A DNA stretch of 64,000 nt from Opeltia flavorubescens. Taxonomy: Eukaryota > Ascomycota > Lecanoromycetes > Teloschistales > Teloschistaceae. The notes below the pieces were generated by a model. It had not been told where the DNA came from. It made no database searches and saw only the letters and a program-made list of their open reading frames with translations. Position 1 is the stretch's first letter. Every line of letters starts with the position of its first letter. The stretch covers positions 682,001 to 746,000 of the forward strand of contig KE546969.1 of NCBI GenBank assembly GCA_000442125.1. Reading direction: 5' to 3'. Shown one piece after another: positions 27,303 to 42,399 of this stretch. The position numbers and the translations under genes were made by a program.

Positions 27303-28690
27303 AAACGGATTTTTTCTTTTTATAAAAAAATATTTATTATATAAAGACCGTTAAAGCGAGTAAAATTAAATATATAAATTTATTTATAAAATTTCCAATC
27401 CTATAAAAACTTTTAAAATTTATTATTAAATTATTTAAAATTTTAAAATAAAGCCTTTTTTATTAAAAAATTAAAAAAAATTTTTTTTACTTTAGTCTAT
27501 AAATAGACTTTACCTATAAAAAAATAAATTTAAATTTAAATAAAAAAGATAATAAATTTTTATAAATATAAATAAATAACGATCTATATATAATATATTA
27601 TTTTTTTATTTTAATTTATATATTTATCGTTTAAAATTACGGATTTTCTAGTAAAAGTCTTTTTATTTAACGAGATCTCGATGGGTTTTATATAAAAGCT
27701 TATTATTATAAACTAATAATAAATTAGTTTAACTATTAATTAAATTTATATTTTAATTATAAATCTAAAGATTTTAATTTATTTTTACTAGGTTTTTACT
27801 TATAAAAAATATAGAATTCTATTTTTTAATAGTATTTAAATATTTTTAAATATATTTTATATATATTTATATTATTAGTTATATTAAATAAAGAATTTAA
27901 ATAAAATTAATAAAGAATTATTAATATATTAATATATTTACTACTAAATAATCTCGAATATTTTTATAATTCTAGCGGTATATAAAATATAAAAATTTTA
28001 TATACTCCTTTTAATATAATATATATAGAATTTTATTATTAGAAAACGTAGCTTTTAATAACGCGTAGAAGTAATAACTATATAATAAAAATTTTTTATT
28101 AGATTAGATTTATAATTAAAGTAATTATTTTACTATTAAATTATTATATAAAAGCTTTATTTATTAAAAATTAAATATAAAAATATAAGAAATTTATTAT
28201 TAATATTTTTAAAGGTTTCGCTATTAACGAATTTATTACTACTATTTAAACTATTAAATATTATAATACCTATAATAACTAGTAAAAAAGAAAAAAGAAA
28301 ATTTTTTTTATAAAAGTTTATATTTATTTATTAATATAATTATTAATCCCTTTTATATTTTATTATAATAATATTTATATATTAAATAAAAAAAAATTTT
28401 AAATCTTTTTAAATATAATAATAATATAATATTTTTTTCTATTTATAAAAGTATATTTAACGCTATAAGCCTTTAGCGGGCCTTTAGCGGAATTTTAGTA
28501 GTAGAAAAGTAACGGAAACTAGCAACTAGTAATTATTTTTATAGTTAATAGTAATTCTATAAATAATTCTTTTTTTTTTTCCTATTAAATTTTAAACGGT
28601 TTTTAATAAATATTTATTTATATATTTTAAATAATTTAAAATATTTCTAAACTTTAATATTAAGGATAATATTTTGAAAAAAAAGGTAAT

Positions 28691-28987
28691 TATTATTATT
28701 AAATTATAAAAACAGTTAGTATTTAAACCCCAGATAAAAATTATATAATAAAGATAATATATTAAATTACTAGTATAGCGGGTTTTTTAAAAAACTTAAA
28801 TAGAGTTATTTAAATAATTACTATCTAGTATAAAATAAATATATTTTTAGATATATAGCGATCCCTTTTATTTTCTACTAGAAAATAAAAGTTAGTTCTT
28901 TAATATATCTAAATATATATACTATAGGCAGTTCTTTTATAGTAGTCTACGTTTCTAAAATAGTTTAATTATATCTAATATATTATA
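28691..28987 (+). repeat. 3' LTR of element B
   Basis: Direct-repeat partner of 19,795-20,091. A third, more decayed LTR of the same family lies at about 43,735-44,015. Confidence 0.8.
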
Positions 28988-31239
28988 AATATTTAATATA
29001 AAGGATTCTAAATTTTTTTTTACCGTTTTTACTACTTTTTAATTATAGCGGCGGAAATATATTTAAATTATATATATAGATAATTTGTAAATAAAAGTTT
29101 ATATTTTATATTAAAATTTTATATAAATTTATAAAATCTTATAATATTTATTTAATTATAGAAAATTAAAATATATTTTTTTTCAATATTATTAATTATT
29201 TATATTATAATTACTTCTGGAAAATTATATAATATTAAACTATTTAATAAAACTTTTTAATTAATTTAAATATAAATTATAAATATTAATTATTTAATTA
29301 TTTTTATTATAATTTTCGATAATATAATTTTAAAAAGCCGTTAAAATTAAATAAAATTATTTAAAATAATTTGATTAGTATTTTATAAAAAGCTAAAAAA
29401 TAAAAGAAATTACTATTATATATATTATATCTATTATAAATAATTTTTTAAATTTCGTTTTTAAAGCTTTTTTTTTAAAATTTATTTATTAAAATTTAAA
29501 CTAAATATAAAATCGAAATAAATCGATATTATAATTCAAATTTTTTTTATATAAAGTTTACTATTTATAAAAATATAAAAAACTAAAAATATAATTAATA
29601 TAGTTGATAAATAATTTTAATATAATAAAAAAGATTTTTAATTTTAATCGCTTTATATATTATTATTAAATAATTAATAAATTTTTAAAATTATATTTTT
29701 TAATTATAATTAAAATATTATTTAATATTTATAAATCTAATAAAGTTCTTAAATTACTAGAGCTATAAAATTTTTATTTTTGAAAATTATTATAATAAAT
29801 AATTTTTTTAAAAATCGATAATAATCGTTTTATTATTTTTAACTATTTTTTCCTTTAATAATTAATAAGCTTTTTTATAATAATAATTAATAGCTAATTA
29901 AATTACAAATACTTTTAATTATAGAAATATAAAAAATATATTTTTTAAATTAATTTATTTATCGGTTTTCAAAATATTATATCTTTAATACTAATTTATA
30001 AAAAATAAACGTTAAAAATAGCGATTTTAAAATAAAGTTTTTAAAATTAAAAGTTTTATTAGTTTAAATATTATTTAAAAATTATTTTAAAAATATTTAT
30101 AATTTGATTATAAAAGTAAATTATAGAGAATAAACTATTTATATAAATAAATTAATTTTTTCCTTTTTATATTTTTTTTTTTATATTTTTCTAATAAAAT
30201 TCGGTTTATTTTAATTTTATACTAAATTACTTTTAAAAAATTATTAAAAATAAAAATTATAATAATTTTAAAAATTTATATTATTATAAAATAAATAAAA
30301 TTTTTAAAATATTTATTAATTAATTAAATTCTTTTTTATTAAATTTTAAAATATTTATTAAAATTTTTTTAATTTATTTTTTCTTGTATATATATAGAAG
30401 ATAAATATAATAAAAAATATTTTTTAATAAAATTTAATTTGTAATTTAAATATTTAAATAATAGTTTTATTAATTTTTTAATCTAGATTTTATATTAAAT
30501 AGTTCAGTAAATTATAAAAAAAATAGTATAAAATTTATTTTTTAAATATATATTTATAAAAATAGATATTAAATAATAATATAAATTTATAATAAATTAT
30601 TAATATAGTTATTCGCTTTTAATAAAAATATAATATTTATATTTAAATAATCTTATTTTGATTAATATTATTAAATTCCATTAAACTAATTAAATCTGGT
30701 TAAATCGAATCGGATTGAATTTAAATTAATACTAATTTTTAAAACCGAAATCCGATTTAAATAAAAACTAGGTCGAATTTATATTATATTTAATCGATTA
30801 ATTATAATTTAAACTAATTAATTTAATATAATAATATTAAAAAAATTTATATTAAAATAAATTGAATAAATATATTTTAATTAATAATATTAAATATATA
30901 CGAATTATATAAAAAAAATATTTAAAAAATCAAAAAATTAATATAAATACTATTTTTTTTTAAACTAGAACTAATTTTGTAAATTACTACTATATATAGT
31001 AAAAAATATTAAAATTAGGTTAAATTTAAATATTCGAATTTAATTTAAAACTATTTAAATCGAATTATAAAAATTTATAACTCGATTTAAATTGATTCCG
31101 ATTTTTAATTTTATTTAAAATACTCGAACGATTAACCAATTTAAATTCTAAAATATTAGCTATAGATATATTTCTTTTTATTAATATTTTTTCAAATTTT
31201 TTTAATATTATTTTATTTTTAATATTCAACGCTATTTAT
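28988..31239. other. RIP-degraded sequence, unassigned
   Basis: About 2.25 kb between elements B and C, AT-rich and without reading frames. The part 30,670-31,140 is enriched in ATCGGATT and AACTCGATTT-like words that loosely resemble 16,880-17,100. No element ends were identified. Confidence 0.4.
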
Positions 31240-31441
31240 TGCGGCTATACCGTATAGATAAAAGGCTAATAGAGTAAGTAGGGCTGAATAGCTATTATAG
31301 CTCGAAGAAGCCCTTTTAAATATATTTACCTAGTTAAATTTAACGCCTTTTAGCGTCTATATTTATTTAGTTATAGATTTTGAAAATAAAAAATTCTTTA
31401 CTTTTAATATAATACTATTACCTTATATTTATTATATAATA
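31240..31441 (+). repeat. 5' LTR of element C
   Basis: About 202 bp, direct match to 38,217-38,418, sharing AGCCCTTTTAAATATATTTA and ACTTTTAATATAATACTATT. Confidence 0.8.
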
Positions 31442-34400
31442 AATAGTAGTAATTAAAGGCAATTTATATAAAATATAGTACTATTAAATTTAATATATAT
31501 ATATTATTAACTATTATATCGTACTAGATCTTCTAGATAGATTTAACGCTTCTTTATTTATTAAACTACCGCTTTTATACTTATATTCGGTTAATAGAAT
31601 TAATTAAAATATATTTTAATTTCTAATTCTTTTAGCGAAATTCTAAATACTTTTTATAATAATTTAAAGGATTTAATCAACTTTATTATTATACTAGCTT
31701 TTATTATAATTATTTTCTAGATTAAAATATTTTAAAAATATATTAAATAATTTTTAAAATAGGAATAAACGTTTATAATAATTTTTAAAATTTATAGTAA
31801 TTATATTTATAAAAAAAGTTTAAGTCTATACCGTTTTTTAATATAAAGATCTTTTAGTAGTTATATAATTTAAACTAGTATAATTTTTATCGCTATTTAT
31901 TCTATTATTTAAAGCGAATATTTATATATTTTTATTAAAATAATAAACGATTTCTATAATAATACTACTATAATTTTTAAAAACGAAAGTTTTTAAATTT
32001 ATATTTAAAAACTAATAACGAATTTTATTTAAAATAATTTAAATTTATACTTTTACCTTTTAAACTCGTTAAAGAATTTATAATAATTCGACGAATTTAT
32101 AAATATTATTAAATAAATTAATATATTTAAATAGCGAAATTATATTTCTAATATTAAGTTTAGCCTACTCTATTTTATATAATCGGAAAGAAGTATTATA
32201 CCGTTATTAGATATAATAAAACTTTTACTATAATAATAATAATAATAAAATAGATCTATAAATAATAATAATCTACTATAATCGTAATAAACTTTTTTAA
32301 ATAGGCAATTATTTATAAATATTTATCTAGTTTAATTATTAGAATTTTTTATATAGAACTTTTAAAATTAATTAATTATTATACTATTAAATTTAATTAT
32401 TATATTAATAGTTACTAAATTATAATAAAAAACCTATAATATTAGTTTATTCTAATTAAATAGCGATAAATAGTTTATAAAATCTTTAAAATCGTATAAT
32501 TTCTATTATAATATCTATTATAATATATATATTTTTATATAATAAGTAAAAATTAAATATAAAACAATAAATATATTATTAATACGCTATAATCTAGATT
32601 TTTACCTATATAGCGAAATAATTATATCGTATACTACTATAATTAGCGAGCCTACCCGTAAATTTATATAATTAGGCGAAAGTATTAAATTATAGTATAT
32701 ATCTTTTAAAAACCGCTTTAGCGAGCTATTATCTACTATACTAGTATAATTAAAGTAAATATACTATATTTTTAATAATATATAAGCCCGAAAAAACCTT
32801 TTAAAATATTTTAATAATATTATTATTAAAATAAAAAACGTAAAAATAGCGTCTATTAAAAATATCTAAATAATAATTAATATCGAATACTTTAAAGCCC
32901 GGCTATAAATATTAATTCTAGATAAAACCGTAATAACTATTATTAAAGCCTTTTATAAATTTTTATAAAATAAAAAAAATAATTAATTCGATATTTATAA
33001 TAATAATAAAAACTATAAAATATTAAAACTAAATCTTCTATAAAAGAATAAAAATAAATAATATAAAAGAATAAAAGTATACTAGCTACTATAAAATAAC
33101 CCTTTCTATATATTTAAATATTTATCCGTATATCTAAATTATATATAAAAAAACTAATTAAATATATTTTTTATTAATTATTAATATTAGAATTTTTTTA
33201 CGGTTTTATAAGCTCCGCTAATTAAAAGTAAGCCTAGTATATAAAATAATTAGCGTATTATTTAAAATAACTATTAATAGTTTTTATTTAAAGCTAATAC
33301 TCTACTATAATAAAATTAGATTAGAAATTAATAAAACTACAGCTATTAATAGCGTAATAATAGCTGGAATCCCTATAAAAATCGCTAGCTAAATAATTAA
33401 TAAGTTTACTTCTAATAAAAAGCTTTTAATAAATAGATTTTTAATAATAGAATAAAATAGTATTAAAGCTATAAAAATAGCTTTTATTAATTAATAGATT
33501 TTACTAGAGCTAAATATATAGTAAATAAAAAGTTTAATAAAACTCTATATACTATTATTAAAAATTCTAACTAATATAATAATACGGTAGAATTTTATTT
33601 TATTATAATAAAACGTATAGTATCTAAATTTAAACCAATAAAAATATATTAATATAATAAATATAATAAAATTTTTAAATTAAATAATATTTTATATTAT
33701 TATCGACGCTTTAATTATAATAAAAAACTACTTCTAGTAATAGTTACTATAGTTGAATAAACTATTAAGCTAAATATTCTAGTAATTCTAGCGTAAACTT
33801 ATTTAAAACTAGTTAAACTATTTAAAAATACGCTAATAATTATTAAACTAGAAATTATTAAATAGCTATCGCTATAAATACTTTAATTAATTCGTTCGAC
33901 TATAGAAAATACGTTAATAATAGGTTTTATCTTTTAAAAATACTATTATATAATTAATAATATTCGTTTATAATTTAATATAAAAAATTATAGCGTTTAT
34001 TAAAATATAAACTATATAATAAACCTAATTAACCAAAAACTGTTACTAGAATAGCTATTATATACTATAATTTAGAAAATACTAGCTTTTATAAATATTA
34101 AAAATATTAATAAAAGACGATATAATATTACTAAATTTATAATTATTCAAATTTTTATTTTTAATAAAAAGTCTATAAAGTTTATTATTATTATACGCGA
34201 GTTTTATTTAATAAATAATTTAAACGCTAATATATTTATTAATATCGATATTATAAAATTTAAAAATATTAATATATATTTATATACTAATACGATAACT
34301 ATTAGCTTCTATAATTATATAATAGTACTAATCGCTACTAATACAAAAGATACTAAAATAAACGCTATTATTTATAGTATTTAATATATTATAGTATTAT

Positions 34401-37400
34401 TATATACTAATAAAACTATTAAAGTTATAGATTTATATTAAAATCTACTAAATTTTTTATAAAATTATAATTTTATATATAAATTAAAAATATTAAATAT
34501 TTTTATAAACTATATATATATTTAAATAAGTCTATATTTAAAATAATTTACTATTTTTTATCTAAATAGCTATAAAAATTTAATTAGATATTATTTAAAA
34601 ATATAAAATTAATAAATACTATTAAATTAATTTAAAAAATTATAAACTAGTTATTAAAACGCTAAAATAAAAATTTAAATAGTTTTTAAAGAATTATAAA
34701 CGTTATATAATAGCTATTATAATAGCTATTATAGTTTTAAATACCGTTATTATATAATTTATTAATACTAATTATTAAATAAAGGTTGTATATTTTATAA
34801 AAATAATAATTTTTAGAATATAAACTAAATAAACTATTTTAACTATTTTAATAAAACGCTACCCGCGTTTATAATAAAATACCGATAATATAATTAATAT
34901 ACTAAAATTAAAATATATAAATATTTTATTAATAAAAAATTAAAAGTAAATCTATAAACTCGAATAGATTTATATATATCCTATTAATATTTATAATAAA
35001 AAAGTTATTAATAAAATCTTTAATAAATTTTATAAATAAAATTAAATAGAATAAATTATTATAATTACTTTATTTTCGTTTTTTTATTTTATAATATAAA
35101 AAAATACCGATTAAAATTTTAAAAGCCGCGTTATTATTAATATTCGAATATTTAATAAAATTATAATATTAAATATCTATTTAATTCTATTATAAACGGA
35201 AATTTTAATATAAATTTATAGCGCTAAAATTCTTTTTATAGTAAACTTTATAAGTTTTTTCTATTAATAGTGGATTAATTAATAATACCGCTATTATATA
35301 ATAGTAATTTTATATTAAAGGTAAAAAATATTTAAAATATTAGTAATAAATAATAATAATTTACTAATTTTCGTATAATAAATAATAAATAAGATTTTAT
35401 ATCCGTTTTACTTTTTTTATAAAGTTTATATTAATAATATTATAGTTTTTTTTTTAATAAAAAAATATATAAAATATTTTAACTAGATTTATTATATACT
35501 CGATATTATAAATCTATATTTATTATTTATAAAATCGTTTATTAATTATATTTTTATATATTTATTAGGTTAAATAGTTAACGCTTTTAAATTTATGAAT
35601 TTAAAAAATAAATTAAAAATAATTTTAAAGCTTTTATTTTTATATATATTTTAATAATTAAAAAAATATTTTAATTTAATAAACGACTTTCGATAATATA
35701 TTAATAACTATTTTATAATTAAAAAAATCTTCAAAGCGTAAAATATATATAAACTATAATATTACTATTAAAGATAATATTTATAAAAAAATTATTACTT
35801 GAAATCTACTAGTAGTATTTATATCTAAAAAATTTTATATATTTTATTATTTATAAAAGCTTTTTTTATTATTATTAATTCTAGTCTATTTTAATAAAAA
35901 TTTAAAATTATATATAAATTTAAACGCTAATAAAAAACTCGATTTTATAATTTATATCTATTATAATTTAAATAAAACTATTTATAAAATAAGCGAAAAA
36001 TTTAAATAGAAATTTAAATAATCGATTTTATTTTTTAATAGTTTACTATTAAATATTAAAATATACTATTAATTTATAAAGTTAAAAGTTATAAATATTA
36101 TTTAAATAATTAAAAAAATCTATTATATAATAAAAGTAATTAAATATATTATTATTATTTATATAAACTACTTTATAGTAATTAGTATTTTCTATTAGAC
36201 TAGTTTAAATCTAGTATTTATAAAAAAACTTAACTTTTTTTTAATATAAATTTTTAAATATTTTTAATATTTTAAATTTAATATTTATTATAAATTTATA
36301 ATTATAAATAATATTTTAATTATATTATTAAACTTTACTAGTTATAAATACTATTTAAAAATAAATAAATTATTAAATATAAATATTTTTTTAGTATATT
36401 ACTTTTTAGTAAATTTAGTAGAAATATTAATTAAATTCCGATAATAATTAATCGATAAATATATTAAAAAAATCCGCTAGATTAAAATTAAAGAATTTAT
36501 TAAAGTTAATATAAAATTAAATAATAATATTATTAAATTACTATATTATATTATTAACGGGCTATTTTATTTTAATAATAATAAACGAGATTTACGTTTA
36601 ATAATATTTATAGATATAGAAAAAAAAGTATTCTAGCTAGTATAAAATAAAATAGGCTACCTCGATTATATATATATATATAAACGTTTAATAAAAGGCT
36701 TTTATATATATAATATATTAATAAAATTATATACATTTATTTACTATTATTTATAGTACTAAATTAATTAAATATTTTATTACCGTTTATATAAAGCTTT
36801 ATAGCTAGTATTTAATATAATAAAACCGTTTTATATATTTATTATTAATTTTATTCTTGTTTTATTAAAATCGTATAAAAAATATAATTATTATATATTA
36901 ATAATAAATAAATTTATTAAAATCGTTATTTATATATTTAAAAAAACTATTTAAAGTAATAAATAATAGGTTAAATAATTATTAAATAGACTAGTAAAAT
37001 TAAATAAGAGCGTATTATAAATAATAATTTTAAATTATAATAGGAAGTTTATTAGTTAATTATAATATTAAATATTTAAAATATTAAAAATAGATTTATA
37101 ATAATTGACTATTTAATATTTATAAATTAATAATATATTAAAATATTTTATTTAAATTATTAAAATTATTATATACTATTTTATTATTTTATTAAATATA
37201 TTTAGATTATAATTTCCTATTTTTTTAAAAATATTAATAATATTAAATAATTTTATAAACTATAATTCTAAATTTAAAATATTTAATTAAATAATATTCT
37301 AATTTAAAACTCGCGAAATATTAGATTTTCTATATCTACTAGACTTTAAATAAATTATTTAGCTAGAAGATATATTAGTCTTTAAAACTCCCGCCGACGC

Positions 37401-38216
37401 TCCTATTAAAAAACTAGCTGCTTTTCTAGTTATAATATAAATAGCTCGTTGTTATAATTTAATTATTCTAGAAATTAATAAATTGATAAATATATTTATA
37501 ATATAAAATACTATTATATTAATAGCTATAAAAAAATACTAACCTATATATATTAATATTAAAAATATTCTTATTTTCGTTATAATAAAAATAAAAAAAT
37601 ATTTTAATATATACTACTAAATAGTTTATTTTAAAATTAGCGATTTAATAAAAATATATTTATATTAAAGCTATTATATATCGAAATTTATTTTTAAATA
37701 AATTAAATAATAATTAATAAACTTTTTTAAAATTATTAAATATATTAAATTATAAATTTACTATTTAAAACTAATATTTATTATAAAAATCTATAATATA
37801 ATATTAATAATATATCTAAAATCTATTATTAATTCTAGAAATAATTTTTATTAATATTATTATATATTTATAGTTCTAATTATTATTAATAATAATAAAA
37901 AGTTTCAAATTGAATAAATCTTTTATAAATATTATATTTATAAAAATAAAAGGTTTTTTATTTAATATTTTATTTATTAAATTAATTATAGATTTAAAAA
38001 CAATTAATAAATATATAAATACTGTTTAAATAATATAAAAATAATAATAGAAAAATATAAACGTTATTTTAATTTAAAATCGGCTATAAATTATAATAAA
38101 ACCGTTAATAATATTAATACTAATATTAAATAGTAAAAATAAATTAAAAAGCTGCTTATTAGTAAAAAAGAACCTATTATTAAAAGCTAATAATTTTATT
38201 TACTATTAATATCTAT

Positions 38217-38418
38217 TACGGTTATACTATATAAATTAAAGATTAATAGAATAAATAGGACTAAATAGCTATTATAGCTTAAAGGAGCCCTTTTAAATAT
38301 ATTTATATAGTAAAATTTAGCGCCTATTAACGCCTATATTTATCTAGTTATAGATTTTATAAATAGAAAATTTTTTACTTTTAATATAATACTATTACCC
38401 TATACTTATTATATAATA
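38217..38418 (+). repeat. 3' LTR of element C
   Basis: Direct-repeat partner of 31,240-31,441, of the same length. Differences are mainly G/A and C/T transitions. Confidence 0.8.
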
Positions 38419-39582
38419 CTATTTTATAATTTTTTCTAGAAAATAAATTTTTTTTTATTTATTCAAAATTTTTTTTATTTTTTTTTATTTATTCGCTTTT
38501 TATTTAAATTTAAAATAAAATAATTATATTTTTTATTTAATATTATAATAGATTTTAATTTAAATAAAAAATTTATTTATAAATTAACTATTAATTTATA
38601 TTTAAATTTAAAAAAAAATAATAATAATAAAGGATATACTAGAAAAATAATCTTATTAGATTTAAAATAGACGAATATTATAAAATAAAAAAATAAAAAA
38701 TAATATAATAGTAAATAATATAATTATTATTAGATTTAATTTTAATTATTTTAAATTTATAATTAGTTAAATATATTTAAATAATAATATATTTTAAATC
38801 GCGATTAAATTTAAAACGCTTTAATTATATATTAATATTAAAATTTTAATAAATATTAGCTTTTATAATTTTAATTTTTTTTTTAAAATTTAATAAATAT
38901 TATTAAAATAGATATTCTAAAATATTTAAATTTTATAAATAGAAATTAAATTATATATTTCTTTTATAAAATAAAAAATATTATATATTTATTCAATATT
39001 TAATTTAATAACTAGATATATTTATTTAATATATATTAGTAATAGTTTTAAAAAAGAATTTTTTTATAATATAATTAAAATAATTAAATATATTAAAAAT
39101 ACAGATATTAATTTTACTAAAATATAAAATAATAAAATAAAATTTAAAAGAAAATTTATATTTAAATTTAAATTTTTTTAATTTTATTTATTTTTATACT
39201 TTTAATTATATTATTTAATATAATAATTCTATTATTACTAAATTATAAAAAGGCGGTTAATTTTAAAATCGAGAATATAAAAAAATAACGGTTAATAAAT
39301 AGCTATAAAAGGCTTTTAACTTCGTTTTTTAAAATTTAAAAATTAATAATAGAAAAATATATTATAAATTATTCGATAATATTATATTTAATATTATTCT
39401 AGGTTCTATTATTAACTTCGGGCTTATATTAAATTTGTTTAATTATTTAATTAATCGGTTCTTTTTATAAATTAAATTAATTTTAATTAATTAATTTTAA
39501 AACTATTATATTTATATATAATAATAAATAAATAAAATAGATATAAATAAAAAATAAATAAAGTAGAAATAAATCAAAAAAT

Positions 39583-39614
39583 TAAATCGATAAATCGATA
39601 AATCGATAAATCGA
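39583..39614 (+). repeat. 8-bp tandem repeat TAAATCGA, four units
   Basis: Four perfect head-to-tail copies of TAAATCGA. The unit keeps its CG and contains no CA or TG, so RIP would leave it untouched. Confidence 0.9.
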
Positions 39615-40089
39615 ATAAAAAAGCTAATTAATAATATAATTTTATAATAAATTAAATAAAAAAAATCAATTAAAAATAAATTATAAAATAAATTATATAA
39701 ATAAATTATTATTTTAAATTTTTTGTAAAAAATTATTAAACTTATATTAGATACTAGAAGGTTTTTTCAAAATATAATCTATAAATATTTATTTTATAAT
39801 CTTTTATATAATATTTAAAATTTATTATAAAAAGTTTTTTATATAAAATATTTAATAATTATTTATTTTATTATTTTAATCGTTATTTTATATATAAAAA
39901 ATAAAATTAATATTTTATTAAATATTCAATAAGCGTTTTATCTTTTTATTAATTATTATACAAATAATTTCAATTTATTATTATTATAAATTATTATAAT
40001 AAACTATATATAGCTTTATATTTAAATTAAAAAATAACAATTTAAAAAAAATTAAAAAGATTTTTAAAAAAAATATATTAATAAAAAAT

Positions 40090-40310
40090 ATAGCGGATAT
40101 TATTAATTAAAATAAAATATAAATAAAATAAAATATTAATTATAGAATATTTAATTATAAAATATATATTAATTAATTTATTAATAGTATTAAAATTTAA
40201 ATTATTAATTTTATTTATACAAACGGAAATAAAAAAATAAAATTAATTTAAAAATAAAATCTTTTATAATATAATATTAAAGCTCAAAAATATTATTAAA
40301 AAATAATTTT
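40090..40310 (+). repeat. Dispersed AT-rich repeat E, copy 2
   Basis: Aligns with 17,100-17,400 in the same orientation. It carries only one to two of the 18-bp units that are present six times in copy 1, then continues through ATCTTTTATAATATAATATT and AAAGCTC as copy 1 does. Confidence 0.6.
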
Positions 40311-40420
40311 TATATTTTAATAAAATATAATTCAAATAAATAATAAAATAGAATTAGTTTTAAAATAAAAAATATTTAATTAGAAAATAATTTTAAATTA
40401 TATAATACAATTCAATAATT

Positions 40421-40477
40421 ATTTTAAATAATAATATAAAATTAGATAGTTTTAAATAATAATATAAAATTAGATAA
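40421..40477 (+). repeat. 28-bp tandem duplication
   Basis: Two copies of a unit reading TTTAAATAATAATATAAAAT followed by TAGATA and one variable base. Confidence 0.8.
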
Positions 40478-41195
40478 TTTTTAATAAATTAAATTAATTA
40501 TAATAAAAAATTATTTAAAATAGCTTTTAATTATTTATATATATTTATCGCGAATTAATTTAGTATTTTTATAATAAATTGTTAAAGTTTTACTAATATA
40601 ATAAAATTTAAAAAATATATTTAAATATATATATTCTATTTAAAATATTTTATTATTTATTATATTTATTTTATTTAATTATAATTTAATAAATTTATTA
40701 TTAAAAAAAATTTTTTAATTAATAATAATCTAGTTTAAAATAATATTATAAAATTATTATATAATTTCGATTAAAATACTATATTACTATATTATATTAA
40801 AAGAAAAAAAGTTAATATAATTAAATTTTTTTTAAATATTACTAGCTTTTTAAATATTAATATATATATATAATTTATATATAAATTTATATTTATAAAA
40901 ATATAATATTAAACTATTATTTAAATTTTTATATAATTTTTCTACTATTATAATTTATTTATAATTCTAGCTATTTTATATAAAAATCTTTAATAATTAA
41001 ATTCAAAAAATATTAAAAAATAATTATTTAATTAAAAATATTTATAATTATAATAAATTTTTTTATTTTATAAATTTCTTTTATTAGTATTATTATAGAA
41101 ATTTGATTATATTTAATAATAATAAAAAAAATTTTTTATTTATATTAAATATATTAGGCTAGATTTAATATTAAAAGTATTGCTATTTTTTTATT

Positions 41196-41558
41196 TAAAT
41201 ATCTACTAATAATTATAATTATTCCGTATAATTCCGCGAAAATCGTTCGATTCGAACCCTAAAATATTACTTTATACTATAGATTTTTTATCGAAACCGT
41301 CTATATATATAGATTTTATATATATATATAGTTCAGCTAGTTTTAATCCGATCTAGATAAAAAATATATTTATAAAAAATGTATAATAAACGCTTTTAAA
41401 TAAACTACTAAATATTAATTTCACGTATATATTAGCTGCGTTATTTAACTATATTAATTTACTATATAGGCGATTTTTATATAATAACCAGGAATAAATT
41501 CGGTATAAAAGTTTCGTACTATATTAATAAACGCCGAAAGCGTCGAATTTATCTAGTA
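41196..41558 (-). repeat. LTR-like repeat D, copy 2 (inverted)
   Basis: About 363 bp, the reverse complement of 730-1,092 with many transition differences. Shared words on the + strand here are TTCCGCGAAAATCG near the left end and CGCCGAAAGCGTCGAATTT near the right end. No direct mate is present in the window. It may be a solo LTR sitting in or beside the decayed second copy of element B. Confidence 0.55.
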
Positions 41559-42399
41559 ATAATAAATTCAATAATTGTTATAAAATTTATTAAATTATTG
41601 TAAATTTTTTAATAAATTTAAAAAATAAAAATAAAAATAAATATAATTTTAAATAAAATCTTTTACTAATTTTTTAATATAAATTCAAAAGTTTTTATTT
41701 TTAAAAATTATTATAATATTATTATAAAAATCGTTTATTATTTTAATAAAATTTTATAAATATTTATTTTAAATTATAAAAATATAATATTAATTTATAT
41801 TAATTTAAATAATTTAATTATTAAATAAATTCTATATTAAAGTATTATCGAAATATTAATATTTTTTTTAAATATAGTTTGTATAAATTTTAAAAATTAT
41901 TATAAAAATTTAATTTTATTTTAAAAATTATTTAATAAAATATTAAAATATTTTAAATTAATAAATAATTATAATAAAAACTAGATTAATAATAAAATTA
42001 ATTAAATTTTTTAAATAATTATAAAAAAAATTTTTAAAAAATTATTAGAAGAATTAAATATTATAAAATATTTTAATTTTTTTAATTAATTAAATATTAA
42101 TATTAAAATAATAAATTAACAGATTAAAAATATTAAATTTATTTAAAAAATCTAGTATTATAAAGTAATTAATAGTATATATATATAAAAACTAATAATT
42201 TTAAATTTTATATAAATTATCTTTTATTATTATTATTTATTTTATTATTAATATAAAATATTTATATATATTAAAAATAAAAAATAATTTAGTTATAAAA
42301 ATTGTAATTAAATTAATATTAATACTAATAAATACTAAATTTAATCTAAAAATTCTTTTTAAAATTATAATAGCTATTTAATTTTAATTTTTTTATAAA
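41559..42399. other. RIP-degraded sequence, probably part of the second B copy
   Basis: AT-rich sequence without reading frames. It may be the leftward continuation of the B-family fragment that is clearly alignable from about 42,400, but alignment by eye fails here. Confidence 0.35.

Larger units (their letters stand above)
19795..28987 (+). mobile_element. Element B: fossil Ty3/Gypsy LTR retrotransposon with a long 3' extension, about 9.2 kb
   Basis: Direct repeats of about 297 bp (19,795-20,091 and 28,691-28,987) flank a + strand interior. Remains of a gag zinc knuckle (about 21,410-21,470), a retropepsin region (about 21,650), reverse transcriptase with the usual motif order (about 22,370-22,700), RNase H (about 23,060-23,450) and integrase (about 24,020-24,700) can be followed. 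About 3.2 kb without recognised domains lies between the pol end (about 25,450) and the 3' LTR. It holds a 31-32-bp minisatellite and a 31-base T run. Part of this extension is shared with the copy at 42.4-44.0 kb, so it belongs to the family and is not a private insertion. The element is heavily broken by RIP and old. Confidence 0.8.
31240..38418 (+). mobile_element. Element C: fossil Ty3/Gypsy LTR retrotransposon, about 7.2 kb
   Basis: Direct repeats of about 202 bp (31,240-31,441 and 38,217-38,418) flank a + strand interior. Visible remains are a possible gag zinc knuckle (about 33,685-33,740), a retropepsin region (about 34,140-34,300), probable reverse transcriptase (about 35,050-35,860, weak), RNase H (about 35,870-36,450) and integrase (about 36,640-37,200, whose core resembles the PFHTITIDF type of fungal Gypsy elements). 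The domain order, with integrase after RNase H, indicates Gypsy and not Copia. It is heavily broken by RIP, with changes throughout, and old. Confidence 0.8.
38419..41195. other. RIP-degraded spacer with small repeats
   Basis: About 2.8 kb between element C and repeat D copy 2. It contains copy 2 of dispersed repeat E and two short tandem repeats listed separately. No coding remains are recognised. Confidence 0.4.

Noticed and set aside
31240-38418. Copia-type element
   Set aside because: The integrase-like remains follow the RNase H-like remains, which is the Gypsy order. Copia has integrase before RT.
39583-39614. Telomere-like repeat
   Set aside because: The unit TAAATCGA does not match the fungal TTAGGG telomere and only four copies exist inside the block.
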